NCBI GenBank assembly: GCA_009735695.1
Contig: SRSL01000002.1
Coordinates: forward strand, 425,229 to 489,228
DNA: 64,000 bases
Reading direction: 5' to 3'
DNA from: Christiangramia bathymodioli
GTDB taxonomy: Bacteria; Bacteroidota; Bacteroidia; Flavobacteriales; Flavobacteriaceae
The notes beneath the pieces were generated by a model, which had not been told where the DNA came from, did no database searches, and worked only from the letters and a program-made list of their open reading frames with translations. This document shows positions 47,481 through 56,957 of this stretch, in pieces; the first letter of the stretch is position 1, and every line of letters begins with the position of its first letter. The position numbers were made by a program, and so were the translations under genes.

Positions 47481-48820
47481 TCCTGTCTGGCTTTTCTTCC
47501 CTTCTCAGTTAACCTATACTTCTGTTTACTGCTTTTGGGTTTGTCCGGTATTGTTAATTCTACCAAACCCTCTTCTAAAGCGGGGTTTAAGTAATTGATT
47601 CTAAAATTTTTTCTGTCCACAAGCCCTAATGATTTTTGCAATTCGGTTCTACTTTCTTCGCCCTTAAAAACAATAAGAAGATCCCATACTTGGGGGGTAA
47701 CTTGGGGGGTAACTTGGGGGGAGACTAGAGGGGTCTCCCTATAAACTTCATCTGCGGCAGGAAATATCATCCTGAGGAAATTATCAGAAAAACGGAAACA
47801 TTCTTTGTTGTACGATTCCAGTATTCTGGGAATTCCCGAACCTAATTGCTCTACCAGGTCCAGATCTTTATAAATACGCATCAGCTCCTTGTTCCGGGGA
47901 ATTGAAAAGCCTTCAAAAAACTCATTTTTACTTAAGCCATCAGGTAAAGAACCTGCGGAAGTTATTTCGATGCGATCATTAAATATCTCAAATTTTGGTG
48001 CTATTTCTCGGGTATAGTCATTATGGACAAAGGCATTTATAATTGCTTCCCTAAGTGCAATGGCATTCCATAGACGATGTTCCTTTCGCTCTTTCTGAGT
48101 TATTTGTGTGATTGTACGGTTTTCCAGGCTTATTTTATCCAGTACACTCTTAGTAGCTTTCACAAGGGAACAATAGCCGTATTCGTTGCTTTCCATTAAA
48201 TCTACTCGCGTGTCACCCTTATATTTTGCGACCTTTACGGAAAGGTTATTTTCATCGGCCAACAAATAAGCGGCGTAATTCAAATCACCCTCGGTGGTTG
48301 TAAGCTCTAAATTCTTCCTGAACTGTTTATTAAGGGGTTTTTGTTTTTCCTGGTAATAAATATGAAGCTGCTCAAAGTTTAGATCCTGGCGATGGGCTTT
48401 TATTTTCCCTATGGAATTCCGGGTACGAGAGGCAAAAAGTTCTTCAATTAATTTTTGGGACATGGGTTCTGCAGCAGAACCCAATCGTATAAAACAGCCT
48501 TTTTCACTCATCCCGTATTTTTTGAGATGGTATGGTTTCTCAGAACCGCTGGCTACAATAACCTTTAAAATTTCTTTCCCATCCTTTTCTTCACTTACAA
48601 TATCAAAAAGCCCAAGGGCTGAAGGACGAATGTTGTTTTTTAACCGATCTTTTATTTTTAACTGGTTGCTATCGGCATCTTGAACGCCAACTGTCCTACC
48701 TTCTTTATCTATGCCTATATAAATTATGCCACCTTCTCTGTAATTCAAAAAAGCCACGACTTCTTTCTCCAGGCCTTCTGAAAGTTCTCGTTTATATTCA
48801 ATACGGTTGGTTTCGGGCAT
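47477..48820 (-). CDS. AlbA_2 (Schlafen-type) DNA/RNA-binding domain protein with ATPase-like domain
   Basis: 447 residues. N-terminal 1-130 matches AlbA_2 (RIEYKRELSEGLEKEVVAFLN, GGIIYIGIDKEGRTVG), followed by an HATPase_c_4-type domain ('LREAIINAFVHNDYTR', 'EIFNDRIEITSAGSLPDGL', 'LVEQLGSGIPRILE') and a winged-helix C terminus. Residues about 364-374 read VSPQVTPQVTPQV, a TPQV repeat encoded by 12-base repeats. Such proteins are frequent riders in type I RM operons; their role is unclear. It is 11 bases from herA and overlaps hsdR. Confidence 0.9.
   Translation of the reverse strand: MPETNRIEYKRELSEGLEKEVVAFLNYREGGIIYIGIDKEGRTVGVQDADSNQLKIKDRLKNNIRPSALGLFDIVSEEKDGKEILKVIVASGSEKPYHLKKYGMSEKGCFIRLGSAAEPMSQKLIEELFASRTRNSIGKIKAHRQDLNFEQLHIYYQEKQKPLNKQFRKNLELTTTEGDLNYAAYLLADENNLSVKVAKYKGDTRVDLMESNEYGYCSLVKATKSVLDKISLENRTITQITQKERKEHRLWNAIALREAIINAFVHNDYTREIAPKFEIFNDRIEITSAGSLPDGLSKNEFFEGFSIPRNKELMRIYKDLDLVEQLGSGIPRILESYNKECFRFSDNFLRMIFPAADEVYRETPLVSPQVTPQVTPQVWDLLIVFKGEESRTELQKSLGLVDRKNFRINYLNPALEEGLVELTIPDKPKSSKQKYRLTEKGRKARQE
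47692..47733 (+). repeat. 12-bp tandem repeat with four G-tracts (G-quadruplex candidate)
   Basis: On the plus strand, three GGGGGG tracts with TAACTT loops and a fourth GGGG tract form a classic intramolecular quadruplex motif. The repeated 12-base unit encodes T-P-Q-V on the minus strand, in the gene at 47477-48820. The unit number could vary between strains without shifting frame. Confidence 0.7.
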
Positions 48821-48831
48821 ATATTAAGATT

Positions 48832-50781
48832 TTAGAACGGCAAATCATCATCTTCTTCCAATTCTTCATGAGCTTGAAAAGTTGTTTCTTCACTTTTTCT
48901 TTCAGTAAAATCTACATCATCATCGTCTTCTCCCCAAAAATCTGTGGGTCTTATGGTTTTATTGTAAGGTTCAAATTTTTTAGGTATTTCCTCGATATTA
49001 ATAATTACAGGCACTTGTGCACTCAATCCTGCTAATACACAAGAACCTGTTGGCAAAATTGGTAATGCATCAAAAGAAACCTTGTCCAAATAAGAAATAG
49101 TTCTTTCTACTGCCTGAATATCTCTGTTATTAATAAGTCTGTGCAAAAAGTAATTGTGCAATTGTGAGATAATTGTATCAGAAATATCAGATGGTCTTTG
49201 ACTAGCAATAGTCAAGAATACACCAAATTTCCTCCCTTCTTTAATGATTTCCTCAAAAGTTTCTAAACGGTAATCTTTCCAAGTCTCACTTTCTCTATTT
49301 GAGGTATATGAAAGAATATTATGAGCTTCGTCAATAATCAGATTAAATAATGATTTTTGGGATTTTTCATATCGTATTTTTTGATGCAAATATTCCATAC
49401 TTGCAATAAGCATTGGAATAGTTTTTTTAATGACTAAATTGGTATTATTCAAATCTATTACAACGAAATTGGATTCCTTGAAAATAGAGACATCATTGTT
49501 AAAATCAATTACTTTCTGAAGATCAATAGTTTTACTTTTAAGCTTATTTATTGCAGGAATGATATGGTCATTTTTAGCTTTATTAATTAGCAGATCACTA
49601 ATTAATTGTACATATAAGTAATGAATAATTAATTCAATATCATTAGCAGGGAATTGATATTTTGAAGCTTTTTCATATACTTTAGTTTTTTTTATTTCTT
49701 CAATCTTTAGTTGCCGAGTAGGGGGATTTAATTTTTTGTAGAAATGATGATTTTTATTTTGCCAATCTAACTCTTGAAAAAATTTCGCTTTAAATTCTAC
49801 ATTACCATTTGAATCAATTACCTGTTCGAGATAATCAATTATTTGATATGATTTTTCTTTATCACTCATCAACAGAAGACTTTCAACTTGATTCTTCAAA
49901 ATCCCTCTGAAGTATTCTAAAGAATTACTTTTCTTATCAACTTTTGTAAAAAGATTTATAGTACGTTTCAGAAAAGGTTTTTGAGTTTTTTCAGTCGCAT
50001 CTGCAAGAATTGATAAAAACTCAACATTAAACAATGTCTCCTTTCCAAGAGGAAGTTTATTTTGTTTATTGATTTTATCAAGTTCTAATCTTGTATTTAA
50101 TCGAAAGACTTTTTTATTTGTGAAAATTGCAGTTCCTTTAGAATACTCACCATTAAAATCTATTAAGAGAAACTTAGCATTTCTCTTAAATCCTGACTTG
50201 TCACTATAGTCATTAAATAATTTATGATACAAACTAGCAAGTGTATAGGACTTGCCACTTCCGGTATTTCCAAAAATTCCGATATGGCTTGCAAACAGGC
50301 TGTTTACACCTATACCTATTGGTGTTCCTGTTTCATTGCTTAATACACCTATTTTAAGTTCTTCATCAGGTTTTCCATTGATTTCTTTAATGAAGTTATG
50401 AACCCTGCTAAATTCTTCTGAGGTTAAAAGAAAGGCTTCATTCTCTATAAGCGGAAGTTCTTTTACCCCTTGTTTAAAAACTCGGTTTTCAAAATAGCCA
50501 ATCAAACTCAAGCGCAGCACCCTCTTAATTTTCGCCTTTTCCTGCTTATAATCTTTCTGCGAAATTAATTTATCTTCAATTATAAATTCTTCATCAACCT
50601 TGCCTACAAGTTCTTCAAACCCCTTACATATTTTTACATAGTTACCAACAGAAATACCTTTAACAATTTGACCATTGTACAATAAATGTGGAGAATTTTT
50701 AGATTTACTCACCTTTATTTCTACGACGCGTCCACGTACAGATTCAACATTGCCAATATGTAATACGGCATTATTTTCCAT
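48832..50781 (-). CDS. HerA-like ATPase (DUF87) paired with SIR2
   Basis: 649 residues from ATG 50781 (MENNAVLHIGN); a start at 50835 would run deep into sir2. The HerA-type N-terminal barrel occupies about 1-110 and the motor has Walker A GNTGSGKS (171-178) and Walker B LIIDEAHNIL. 'TIASQRPSDIS' matches HerA/FtsK translocase motifs. It is a hexameric DNA translocase-type ATPase that in known SIR2-HerA defence systems assembles with the SIR2 NADase. Sequence is strikingly AT-rich compared with hsdM and hsdR. Confidence 0.9.
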   Translation of the reverse strand: MENNAVLHIGNVESVRGRVVEIKVSKSKNSPHLLYNGQIVKGISVGNYVKICKGFEELVGKVDEEFIIEDKLISQKDYKQEKAKIKRVLRLSLIGYFENRVFKQGVKELPLIENEAFLLTSEEFSRVHNFIKEINGKPDEELKIGVLSNETGTPIGIGVNSLFASHIGIFGNTGSGKSYTLASLYHKLFNDYSDKSGFKRNAKFLLIDFNGEYSKGTAIFTNKKVFRLNTRLELDKINKQNKLPLGKETLFNVEFLSILADATEKTQKPFLKRTINLFTKVDKKSNSLEYFRGILKNQVESLLLMSDKEKSYQIIDYLEQVIDSNGNVEFKAKFFQELDWQNKNHHFYKKLNPPTRQLKIEEIKKTKVYEKASKYQFPANDIELIIHYLYVQLISDLLINKAKNDHIIPAINKLKSKTIDLQKVIDFNNDVSIFKESNFVVIDLNNTNLVIKKTIPMLIASMEYLHQKIRYEKSQKSLFNLIIDEAHNILSYTSNRESETWKDYRLETFEEIIKEGRKFGVFLTIASQRPSDISDTIISQLHNYFLHRLINNRDIQAVERTISYLDKVSFDALPILPTGSCVLAGLSAQVPVIINIEEIPKKFEPYNKTIRPTDFWGEDDDDVDFTERKSEETTFQAHEELEEDDDLPF

Positions 50782-51964
50782 CCTGAAGTTCTTTTTGAGT
50801 TGCAATAGATTTTTCCTCTTTGGATGGAGGTGCAAAAAACTCTTTCACAACCTTACTGAAAACAGATTTATTCACCTCGCTGAGAGAATAGTTTTCTTTA
50901 TCTCGTGGTAGAAATATGATATTTGAGAATTGGCTATCTCCTAAATTATTGCGAATCTCTTTCTCTGCACTCTCATCATAAGCAAAAATGATTATCAATA
51001 ATGTTGGGTTTGATTTTGCTGTACGAAGTGTAATAGTTCGGATGTGCTCATCAGCAAAAGAAAAACCTGTTACAAACAGAACTGAATTTTCTTTTTCTAA
51101 ATTGTTTGAATACATCCTTAATAGCTCATAATAAGATAGTTTTAATGTGGTTTCCTCAAACTTTTCTTTGTTTGGATTCACCATTATTAAATTGTCATAC
51201 TCCTTTAAAAATTCATCAATTTTATCTTGAATTTTAGAAAGGTCTTTAGATTTAGCTTCTTTATAAATATCTGAGAAATTTAAAAATTTTCCATCCCCTT
51301 CAAAACAATTAACCAATTCTGCGTCTTCAAACTGAAGCTTAGATAATTTCTTCGTACTTTCAAATTGACTATCGTATTGAATTTCATCTTTTTTCTTATT
51401 GTATTTCCAGTTTAAACTACCGTGCAACTTGAATAAATTAAACAAAGGTGTTGCGGATTGATACTCGTAATAAGAAGAAACTTTATTAATGATGTTATGG
51501 AAATTTTCAGTACCAAATTTTGTGTTCATTCTTCCTGAAAATCCATCATTATATGCGTAATTGAGTTTCTCTAAAGCAATATCCAAAAACACATCCATAT
51601 TGGTGGTAAATAGGTTAACTTGTTTTGAAACTAAATTTGAAGAGCGTTTGGCTAGTATGGTATTTAAGGCACTTAGTAGGTTAACGTAGTTATTTAAGGT
51701 TTCATTTGAATCATCTGAAATATTAAGCAATTCTATATTTTTTTCAATACATTTTTTAAAGTAAAAATTCTTTATTGAGACCTCTATAAGCCTGAGAATC
51801 TTTTTATCAGTTTGAGCATCTGAAAGCCCATTTTTTTTATCAAGATTATCAAGAGCATCTTCTACACCTTTCAATGTTTCCAAAAAATTCTTTGAAGCAC
51901 CTGAACCAATTAAAAAATTTAGATGACAACTTTCAATTACTTTTTTTAAATCTTCGTGCTTCAT
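50771..51964 (-). CDS. SIR2-domain protein of a SIR2-HerA defence pair
   Basis: 397 residues. NAD-binding LIGSGASKNF (18-27), catalytic N122 in FTTNMD and H181 in KLHGSLNW identify a SIR2 domain of the prokaryotic defence type, where it hydrolyses NAD+ rather than deacetylating proteins. A C-terminal domain (about 270-397) is probably for oligomerisation. It overlaps the herA start by 11 bases, and hsdS ends three bases upstream, so it is translated within the RM operon. Catalytic residues appear intact. Confidence 0.92.
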   Translation of the reverse strand: MKHEDLKKVIESCHLNFLIGSGASKNFLETLKGVEDALDNLDKKNGLSDAQTDKKILRLIEVSIKNFYFKKCIEKNIELLNISDDSNETLNNYVNLLSALNTILAKRSSNLVSKQVNLFTTNMDVFLDIALEKLNYAYNDGFSGRMNTKFGTENFHNIINKVSSYYEYQSATPLFNLFKLHGSLNWKYNKKKDEIQYDSQFESTKKLSKLQFEDAELVNCFEGDGKFLNFSDIYKEAKSKDLSKIQDKIDEFLKEYDNLIMVNPNKEKFEETTLKLSYYELLRMYSNNLEKENSVLFVTGFSFADEHIRTITLRTAKSNPTLLIIIFAYDESAEKEIRNNLGDSQFSNIIFLPRDKENYSLSEVNKSVFSKVVKEFFAPPSKEEKSIATQKELQDGK

Positions 51965-51966
51965 AC

Positions 51967-53256
51967 TTATTTTATTATTGCTTCTTGAACTTGTGCAGAT
52001 TTTGCACTTGTTGCAGTTTTTTCCACCGTACTCATTTTACTCAACATTATTGATTGTAGTTTCATAAGGAGCTGAGATTTACGTGTTATTTTTTCTTTGC
52101 GATTCATTATTTTAATAAACGGGTGATTTAAAATAGTTTCTTCACTTGGGACAACCATTATTAGGTTTTCAATAATATCTTTACTTAAATTTGGTTGCGC
52201 TCCTCCGATCGCTACACTTACAATCTCATTCCTATTTACTCTGAGATGATAATACATAAATGTGGATTTATATTCATTATCACAAATAATGGCACAACAA
52301 GCTTGATTGGTTGCAGCAGGTGTTTTTAGATATCCCACTTGACCTTTAGTATTTCCTTGTCCATACATTGCCACCAATACAGTATTTATTGGTAAAAGTG
52401 TTATTGGACATTCCTTTAAAGCTAAATCTGAGATATATTCCTCTACTTCAATTAAAACACTGTTTTTAAGTTCCCCGGTTTTAATCCAGGGATGATCATT
52501 TGCTGACCAATATTCTTGCCTACTACGATTAGGAGTACTTCCACTCTTCATTTTGAATGCAAAGTCACCAATTGTTTTAACTTCCCACCCTTCCGGAATC
52601 TCCTTATCCAGTTCCACGTTATAAACCATTTTTCCGCCGGAAGATTTATACCCTTCGTCTCCGCTCAGGGTACCGCTTAAATGAGCAGGGAACTCAAAAT
52701 CTACAAACCAGTATTTATAAAGTGCCTGTGCAGTTTCTTCCAGTTTCTGGTTAAGTTGCTGATTCAGTGTGATGTGTTTTTTAATTACATTATATTCCCT
52801 TACAATTTCCCGCTGTGTTTCGATGGATGGAACGGGAAGTTCAAAAGCTAAAAAATCCTCCCATTCCAGGCTTCCTCTTACACCCCCAACAGCGTGAAAA
52901 GTCGCTTGCCTGTCAAATTCTGAGCGTGTAAACCACATCATCAAATATTGAGGTAATAAAACTTCGGTATCTATAATTTCAAAAACTGGATAAGCCTGGG
53001 AAATAATAGCTTCTTCAATATCTTCAAGTAATGCCACTGGCATTTTACCATCTCTCCTCACCTGCATAATACTACAAGCAAACTGATTTTTACGAATGAT
53101 CTTATAGTTGCGCATATTTGTTCCAACCGTATTTGCCACGGAAGGAATAAATTCTTTGGATATGCTTAACCCTAGAAGCGTAGAAATTTTTAACTCCTTA
53201 TTACGTTCATCAACTAGTCGTATGTAATCTCCAATAGGCTTATAGTTTGATTGCAT
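51967..53256 (-). CDS. hsdS: Type I restriction-modification specificity subunit S
   Basis: 429 residues with the two-target-recognition-domain architecture: TRD1 about 1-140, conserved helical spacer 'PSIETQREIVREYNVIKKH' (about 145-180), TRD2 about 205-370 (EGWEVKTIGDFAFKMKSG), and a second helical region at the C terminus. It selects the DNA sequence methylated by HsdM and cut by HsdR. It overlaps hsdM by 17 bases. The target sequence cannot be read. Confidence 0.94.
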   Translation of the reverse strand: MQSNYKPIGDYIRLVDERNKELKISTLLGLSISKEFIPSVANTVGTNMRNYKIIRKNQFACSIMQVRRDGKMPVALLEDIEEAIISQAYPVFEIIDTEVLLPQYLMMWFTRSEFDRQATFHAVGGVRGSLEWEDFLAFELPVPSIETQREIVREYNVIKKHITLNQQLNQKLEETAQALYKYWFVDFEFPAHLSGTLSGDEGYKSSGGKMVYNVELDKEIPEGWEVKTIGDFAFKMKSGSTPNRSRQEYWSANDHPWIKTGELKNSVLIEVEEYISDLALKECPITLLPINTVLVAMYGQGNTKGQVGYLKTPAATNQACCAIICDNEYKSTFMYYHLRVNRNEIVSVAIGGAQPNLSKDIIENLIMVVPSEETILNHPFIKIMNRKEKITRKSQLLMKLQSIMLSKMSTVEKTATSAKSAQVQEAIIK

Positions 53257-54805
53257 AGCCCAGCTCTTTAAAAACGTCCAACAATTCCTTTTGAGATTGT
53301 TCTTCTTGTTGTAATAGATCGGTTAGTTCGCTTTGTAAACCTGCCATTTTGGAATCAAAATCAATATTTTCATCCCGGTTTACAAATTCGATATATTTGC
53401 TGGGCACCAGGGAGAAGTCTTTCTTTTTAATATCTGCTTTGTTGGCACTGTAGCAATATTCCGGTATATCTTGATAATCTGTATTTTCCTGTTGCCAATC
53501 GTGGTAGGTTTTGGCAATATCCTGTATATGCTTTGGACTAAACTGAATGAATTTTTTCTCAAATGGTTCCCCAATCTGGCGTAAATCCAGAAACAAAACC
53601 TCCTCCTCCCTATCCCGGTAATGGCGTTCCTGATCACCAATAGAACGTGAATGTGCGGTTTTATTCCTATTCAGGATCCAAACGGTTACACTTATGTTAG
53701 TGGTATAAAACATATTTTGTGGTAAAATCACTATAGCTTCCACCAGATTGTTTTCCACCAATTTTCTCCTAATTTTATATTCTTCGCCACCCCCGGAAAG
53801 AGCTCCATTTGCCAGAATAAACCCGGCAACCCCATCATCTGAAAGTTTGGAAACCATATTTAGAATCCAGCCGTAGTTTGCGTTGCTTTTTGGAGGGACT
53901 TCATAACCCTGCCATCGAGGATCATCAATTAATTCCTGCGGCCCACGCCAGTCCTTTTGATTAAAGGGCGGGTTAGCCATAATATAATCTGCTTTCAGAT
54001 CTTTATGCTGATCGTTGCTAAAGGTATCGGCCGCTTTTTCACCCAGATTAGCAGATATCCCCCGAATGGCAAGGTTCATTTTTGCCAGTTTGTAAGTAGT
54101 ATTGGTGTACTCCTGTCCGTAAATTGAAATTTCCCGTTTGCTCCCGTGGTGGCTTTCGATAAACTTGATAGACTGCACGAACATTCCACCTGAACCACAG
54201 GCCGGGTCATAAATTATCCCTTTATAGGGTTCTATCATTTCAGCAATAAGGTTTACAATACTCTTTGGCGTATAAAATTCTCCCTTTCCTTTTCCTTCCG
54301 CCAACGCGAATTTGGACAAAAAGTATTCATATACACGCCCCACAATATCCTGGGATTTGTCTTTTTGAGTATCTATTTTATTAATGGTGTCTAAAAGAGA
54401 GGCTAATTTACTTTTGTCCAGTCCTAAGCGGGAAAAATAATTGTCCGGCAATGCACCCTTTAGAGATGGGTTGTTCTTTTCGATCTGGTTTAACGCGGTA
54501 TCAATCTTTAGTGCAATATCGTCTTGCTTCGCATTTTTAATAAGATAGTTCCATCGGGAAGTCTCTGCTAAGAAAAAGACGTTCTTCATATTATAGAAGT
54601 CTTTCATCTCAAGATACTTTTCTTTGCCTTCGGCAACAAGTTCCTCACGGCGCACTTCAAATTTATCACTGGCAAATTTCAGGAAGATAAGCCCGAGCAC
54701 CACATGTTTGTATTCTGAAGGTTCGATGGAGCCACGTAATTTATTCGCAGCATCCCACAGGCTTTCTTCAATAGATTTTTCTTTGGTAGTTTTCTTTTTT
54801 GCCAT
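53240..54805 (-). CDS. hsdM: Type I restriction-modification methyltransferase subunit M
   Basis: 521 residues. N-terminal HsdM_N (about 12-150), then N6-adenine methylase motifs: DPACGSGG (200-207) for AdoMet and NPPF (278-281) catalytic. 'GEFYTPKSIVNLI' is the conserved link. First gene of the operon, so its upstream 500-nt region is likely to carry the promoter; no clean consensus was found there. It modifies host DNA and, with HsdS, forms the methyltransferase. Confidence 0.96.
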   Translation of the reverse strand: MAKKKTTKEKSIEESLWDAANKLRGSIEPSEYKHVVLGLIFLKFASDKFEVRREELVAEGKEKYLEMKDFYNMKNVFFLAETSRWNYLIKNAKQDDIALKIDTALNQIEKNNPSLKGALPDNYFSRLGLDKSKLASLLDTINKIDTQKDKSQDIVGRVYEYFLSKFALAEGKGKGEFYTPKSIVNLIAEMIEPYKGIIYDPACGSGGMFVQSIKFIESHHGSKREISIYGQEYTNTTYKLAKMNLAIRGISANLGEKAADTFSNDQHKDLKADYIMANPPFNQKDWRGPQELIDDPRWQGYEVPPKSNANYGWILNMVSKLSDDGVAGFILANGALSGGGEEYKIRRKLVENNLVEAIVILPQNMFYTTNISVTVWILNRNKTAHSRSIGDQERHYRDREEEVLFLDLRQIGEPFEKKFIQFSPKHIQDIAKTYHDWQQENTDYQDIPEYCYSANKADIKKKDFSLVPSKYIEFVNRDENIDFDSKMAGLQSELTDLLQQEEQSQKELLDVFKELGYAIKL

Positions 54806-55336
54806 TATTAAGATTCGGGTATGTAGTAAATAATTTATGCTTCCGAGGTAGGGTAGAGTAGCTGGAGCAATTTAGTAAAAATCTTTCTAATTTAAAGGAT
54901 TCTAGACTGAGCAGATGATTGCCAGAACTGCAGTTATAGTTTACTAGGCAAACTATTGCCAGGTTACGGAGGGATCGTGAAGTAATCGGCTTAGTTTTTT
55001 TACAATTGATCTATAAAATAATCATTTTCAGCATACCACCCGTTATTTGCGGTGAATCGTTGAAATATAAAGTACCCGAAAATGGATTTTTCTGAAAGTT
55101 TATACTTATTAAGATAATTGATTTTAAGATAATTTTTACAGATAACCGTTAATATTATTCATTTTGTCCATAAATTATTTTCCATAAGTTAGAAATGTTG
55201 AAATCCTGTTCATAAAACATTGTTTATCAGTGCTGTATTAAATAATGATTGATGTAATTTTATAGTTACCCAAATCAATATTCAAAATTATGAAATCATT
55301 ATCGCCCATTATGATTACTAAATTAAAAACCTACTT
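54806..55336. other. Divergent intergenic region between hsdM and CBASS, no gene
   Basis: 531 nt, very AT-rich, between the minus-strand RM operon and the plus-strand CBASS cassette. It must hold both promoters. A weak match for the CBASS side is TTTG (55163-55166)-N18-TAAGTTAG (55185-55192). No tRNA, hairpin or ORF of note, apart from a 24-codon ATG frame (55290-55364) overlapping the effector start. Confidence 0.5.
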
Positions 55337-55975
55337 ATGGACTCATCAACATTTCAATATTTAAAGCCGACACCGGTTATATTTATAATATCTATCCTAG
55401 TAATCCCAATTTTCTTAATAAAAATGCATTGGGGTTTCTCAATTCCTGCTTTAGGAGCTGTTGCAGGAGTTTTCTATCTAATTACCACTAAACTTTGGAA
55501 CATCTGGCCTTTCAAGTATATGACAAAAGTAGACGACTTTTCTGGGATTTATGAAGGGGAAATTGAATATCAATATTTGGATGAGAATTGTACTGAGGTT
55601 AGAGGCCACCTTAAACAGATTAAAGTTATTGATCAAAATGCTTTAAGAATTACAATTTCTACAACTACCTATGATCAAGACGGTCAAAAATCATCTATTT
55701 CCACTAATAAAGGTATGTATGTGGAAAAGGCAGAAAATGGTCGTGATTATCGCTTGATTTATAATTATGATAATAACGGTAATTCAATTAACAAATTAGA
55801 TAAGCATACAGGAACAGAGGTCCTGAGGTTTATAAAAAATGATCAAGGAAAATTTCTTGACGGAGAATATTATACTTCTCGTTTGCCCCATCAATCCAGA
55901 GGTAGAATTTCAATGAAATGCACTAATAAAAATCTTAACCACTTAATACCCCAAAATTATGGCTGTTTTAAATAA
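55337..55975 (+). CDS. cap15: CBASS effector, two-TM beta-barrel (Cap15-like)
   Basis: 212 residues. Two adjacent hydrophobic helices (about 13-30 and 34-52) precede a beta-rich domain (about 65-200) with FSGIYEGEIEY, YRLIYNYDNN, the H-T-G-T-E-V-L-R segment and GEYYTSRLPHQSRGRISM. This is the layout of S-2TM/Cap15-type effectors, which insert in the inner membrane and disrupt it when a cyclic nucleotide binds the small barrel. It overlaps the CD-NTase gene by 17 bases, as expected for a CBASS operon. Assignment rests on layout plus context rather than on a diagnostic catalytic motif. Confidence 0.82.
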   Translation: MDSSTFQYLKPTPVIFIISILVIPIFLIKMHWGFSIPALGAVAGVFYLITTKLWNIWPFKYMTKVDDFSGIYEGEIEYQYLDENCTEVRGHLKQIKVIDQNALRITISTTTYDQDGQKSSISTNKGMYVEKAENGRDYRLIYNYDNNGNSINKLDKHTGTEVLRFIKNDQGKFLDGEYYTSRLPHQSRGRISMKCTNKNLNHLIPQNYGCFK

Positions 55976-56957
55976 AGAATTTATCGAGTTTGATAAAAAA
56001 ATCAAGTTAACAGAGAAAAAAATATATGACTTAAAGAAAAGTAGAAAAGGTCTAAGGGATCAGATCAGGAAATGGTTTAAGGATGAGAAACCTGAAGAAC
56101 TTCAACCAAAATTTCATGGTCAAGGATCGCAACTAATGAATACCTCTATTAATCCTCTGAGTAGAATTGAAAATGGAAATAAGATTTTTCCTTATGATTC
56201 TGACGACGGTATTTATTTTATTGAAAAGAAAGGTGAAGATAATAAGCGCTCGATTAATGAGTGGCAAGAATGGGTTTATAAAGCTGTAGAAAATTATACC
56301 TCTAAGAAACCTGAAAAAAGAAATGCTTGTATTCGAGTGACATTTTCTGATGGACATCACTTCGATTTTCCAATTTATTATAAGAAAAATGGAGATATTC
56401 AATTGGCTCACAAAATTGATGGATGGACTGATGCGGATGCTAAAGCATTTTACGAATGGTATAACGACAAGAAAAATAAGCAGATTGAAAGAAATACAAG
56501 AATAGCTAAAGCTTGGAAGGATTATCAGGAAAATGAAAACGATGGTTTAAAATTACCTAGTGGGTTTGAACTTTCAATTCTTATTGTAGAAAACTATGTC
56601 GAAGAAGATAATTTGGATGACTCGTTCAGATTAACAATGAAGGCTATTTTAGAAGAATTAGAAAAACCCGATCATTTCAAATGTATTAGACCAACTACTC
56701 CAGAAGGTGAAAACTTGTTTGAGAATTATAGCAGTGAAAGAAAGAATAATTTTCTGAATTATTTGAGAAGCTTAGTTGAAGATTGTAAAAAAGCTAAAGA
56801 AGAATGTAATTACCGTAAAGCCTCAGAAATTTTGAGAGATAATCAATTTGGAGATCGTTTTCCATTGGGTGAAGATCGTGACGAGGAGGAAAAGAGTAAT
56901 AAGATTGAAAAATGTTTGGTAGGGGCGGTTGTAAATCCAAAGCCTTATGCAAATTGA
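55959..56957 (+). CDS. CD-NTase, cyclic (oligo)nucleotide synthase of CBASS
   Basis: 332 residues. The nucleotidyltransferase core shows G56-S57 (FHGQGSQL), catalytic D80-x-D82 (YDSDDGIYF) and a third Asp, D136 (HHFDFPIYY). The phrase order matches DncV-like CD-NTases. It would sense phage infection and make the second messenger that activates the upstream effector. The product cannot be predicted. The C terminus ends in charged and then YAN residues, the tail to which the partner E2 could attach a target. It overlaps the E2 gene by 11 bases. Confidence 0.9.
   Translation: MAVLNKEFIEFDKKIKLTEKKIYDLKKSRKGLRDQIRKWFKDEKPEELQPKFHGQGSQLMNTSINPLSRIENGNKIFPYDSDDGIYFIEKKGEDNKRSINEWQEWVYKAVENYTSKKPEKRNACIRVTFSDGHHFDFPIYYKKNGDIQLAHKIDGWTDADAKAFYEWYNDKKNKQIERNTRIAKAWKDYQENENDGLKLPSGFELSILIVENYVEEDNLDDSFRLTMKAILEELEKPDHFKCIRPTTPEGENLFENYSSERKNNFLNYLRSLVEDCKKAKEECNYRKASEILRDNQFGDRFPLGEDRDEEEKSNKIEKCLVGAVVNPKPYAN

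Noticed and set aside
47692-47733. CRISPR-like repeat
   Set aside because: Repeats are 12 bp, contiguous and in coding frame; no spacers or cas genes exist in the window.
50782-50835. Longer start of the herA gene
   Set aside because: It would overlap sir2 by 65 bases and adds basic residues unlike the family.
55290-55364. 24-codon ORF overlapping the effector start
   Set aside because: Could be an upstream ORF, but there is no ribosome-binding site and no conservation evidence.
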